From contig CAZBZV010000007.1 in NCBI GenBank assembly GCA_964496505.1, positions 1 through 64,000 on the forward strand: DNA of 64,000 bases, written 5' to 3'. This document shows, piece after piece, positions 63,101 to 64,000 of the stretch (position 1 is its first letter; each line of letters opens with the position of its first letter). Under the pieces are notes generated by a model. The model worked only from the letters and a program-made list of their open reading frames with translations, searched no databases and was not told where the DNA came from. Source of the stretch: JAABVY01 sp964496505. Lineage in GTDB: Bacteria; Zixibacteria; MSB-5A5; JAABVY01. Made by a program: the position numbers and the translations under genes.

Positions 63101-64000
63101 TTAAATATTTGGGCCTTCTTTTTCAACCTCGGCCGGCACCTCGTTTTTGTAATCCTCGAAATTCTTCTTGAATCTTTCGGCAAGCTCTTTGGCTTTCTTA
63201 TCATAGTCATCAGGATTGTCCCAGGTTTTTTTGGGATCGAGGATTTCCACGGGTACTCCGGTGCATTCAGTAGGCACCTCAAAACCGAAAACGGGATCTT
63301 TTTTGTATTCCACTGAATCGAGTTCCCCGCTTAAGGCCGCCTTTAAGACGGCGCGGCTGTGTTTGATTGCCATTCTCTCACCCACACCGTAAGGGCCTCC
63401 GCTCCAGCCTGTATTTACGAGCCAGATTTTGGCATTATGTTTCTCGATCTTCTTCGCCAGAAGGGCCGCATACTGGTATGGATGCAGAACCATAAAAGGC
63501 GCACCGAAGCAGGCCGAGAATGTAGCCTTGGGCTCCTTGCCCAGACCCTTCTCTGTCCCGCCGATTTTTGAAGTGTAGCCGGAGATGAAATGATACATAG
63601 CCTGTTCAGGCGTTAATCGCGCAATCGGGGGCATCACGCCGAATGCGTCGGTCGTCAGGAAAAAGATGTTTTGGGGATGACCGCCCACACCGTCACGAAC
63701 CGCGCTTTCGATATGAGTAATGGGATATGATGCACGTGTATTTTCGGTTAATTCATCGCTGTCGAGATTGATCTTTCGGGAATCAAAGTCGATAGCGACA
63801 TTTTCCAGAATCGTACCGAACTTCCGAGTAGTCTGATAAATATCCGGCTCCGATTCCTCGGAGAGTCCTATTACCTTGGCATAACATCCGCCCTCAAAAT
63901 TGAAGACACCGTCATCGCTCCACCCGTGCTCATCATCGCCGATCAAACGCCTCTCCGGATCGGTTGAAAGCGTGGTCTTTCCGGTACCTGAAAGCCCGAA
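63101..64000 (-). CDS. pckA: Phosphoenolpyruvate carboxykinase (ATP), C-terminal part, cut by window edge
   Basis: The reading frame is open to base 64000; 299 residues of the C-terminal part are in the window. The first residues shown are the kinase-1a loop FGLSGTGKTTLSTDP, then kinase-2 LIGDDEHGWSDDG, FEGGCYAKVIGL, and the sugar/ATP-side block WLVNTGWSGGPYGVGERM. These identify the ATP-dependent enzyme that converts oxaloacetate to PEP. An internal TTG at 63946 is not the start; the real start lies beyond the window. The usual length is about 530 residues. It lies upstream of glgP on the same strand, with 66 bases between the genes. Confidence 0.95.
   Translation of the reverse strand, partial: FGLSGTGKTTLSTDPERRLIGDDEHGWSDDGVFNFEGGCYAKVIGLSEESEPDIYQTTRKFGTILENVAIDFDSRKINLDSDELTENTRASYPITHIESAVRDGVGGHPQNIFFLTTDAFGVMPPIARLTPEQAMYHFISGYTSKIGGTEKGLGKEPKATFSACFGAPFMVLHPYQYAALLAKKIEKHNAKIWLVNTGWSGGPYGVGERMAIKHSRAVLKAALSGELDSVEYKKDPVFGFEVPTECTGVPVEILDPKKTWDNPDDYDKKAKELAERFKKNFEDYKNEVPAEVEKEGPNI

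Overview
The window looks like a chromosomal segment of an uncultivated, Gram-negative, aerobically respiring bacterium of the FCB / Zixibacteria / Marinimicrobia / KSB1 type. Four things suggest this: a complete alternative complex III plus aa3 oxidase operon, a TonB-receptor / PorV-like / C-terminally sorted secreted protein set, a type I dockerin with the LINYIF...GPPP signature common in Zixibacteria-like genomes, and a Tricorn-type S41 protease with a signal peptide. The phylum assignment is an inference from gene content. No rRNA, tRNA, CRISPR array, phage or insertion sequence was found.

Layout. 81-4602 (+): a secreted M16C zinc protease and an EamA transporter, separated by a clear terminator. 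4576-18952 (-): one long respiratory operon of 14 genes, in order actA, actB, actC, actD, actE, actF, a membrane-anchored diheme cytochrome c, ctaC, ctaD, ctaA, ctaB, ctaG, an unannotated 56-residue membrane protein and ctaE. It encodes quinol oxidation by alternative complex III, a c-type electron shuttle, an A2-type aa3 oxidase, heme A synthesis and CuB insertion. 19303-22091: a ferritin-like diiron protein with its own promoter and terminator, an aspartase/fumarase-family lyase, and a CoA-binding protein, with structured repeats between the last two. 22368-27082 (+): a MacB/LolD-like ABC efflux system with an HlyD adaptor and two FtsX permeases. 27112-34315 (-): a GYD protein, then a four-gene unit (TonB receptor, large sorted secreted protein, PorV-like protein, lone receiver) ending in a terminator. 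34706-39546 (+): a periplasmic-binding-protein / histidine kinase / receiver / receiver-kinase signalling unit. 39629-43164: a GT-B-like protein, a lipoprotein gamma-glutamyltransferase and a CDP-alcohol phosphatidyltransferase. 43357-52378: secreted and proteolytic proteins (a vWA protein, a retropepsin-like PDZ protein, a C11 protease with dockerin, a Tricorn homologue) separated by repeat-rich intergenic DNA. 52527-64000: acpS, kbl, a nine-PAS histidine kinase, an unknown secreted protein, a LOG-family protein, glycogen phosphorylase and the C-terminal part of ATP-dependent PEP carboxykinase, cut by the window edge.

The most unusual signal is in the intergenic DNA. Two inverted copies of a two-hairpin element (45462-45534 and 48834-48910) each sit in the same sense orientation downstream of a protease gene. 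Two covarying stem-loops lie head to head at 21487-21613. A third palindromic family occurs at 21409 and 49021. Small perfect hairpins cluster around these elements. Known families explain most of the proteins; the repeats are not explained by any gene.
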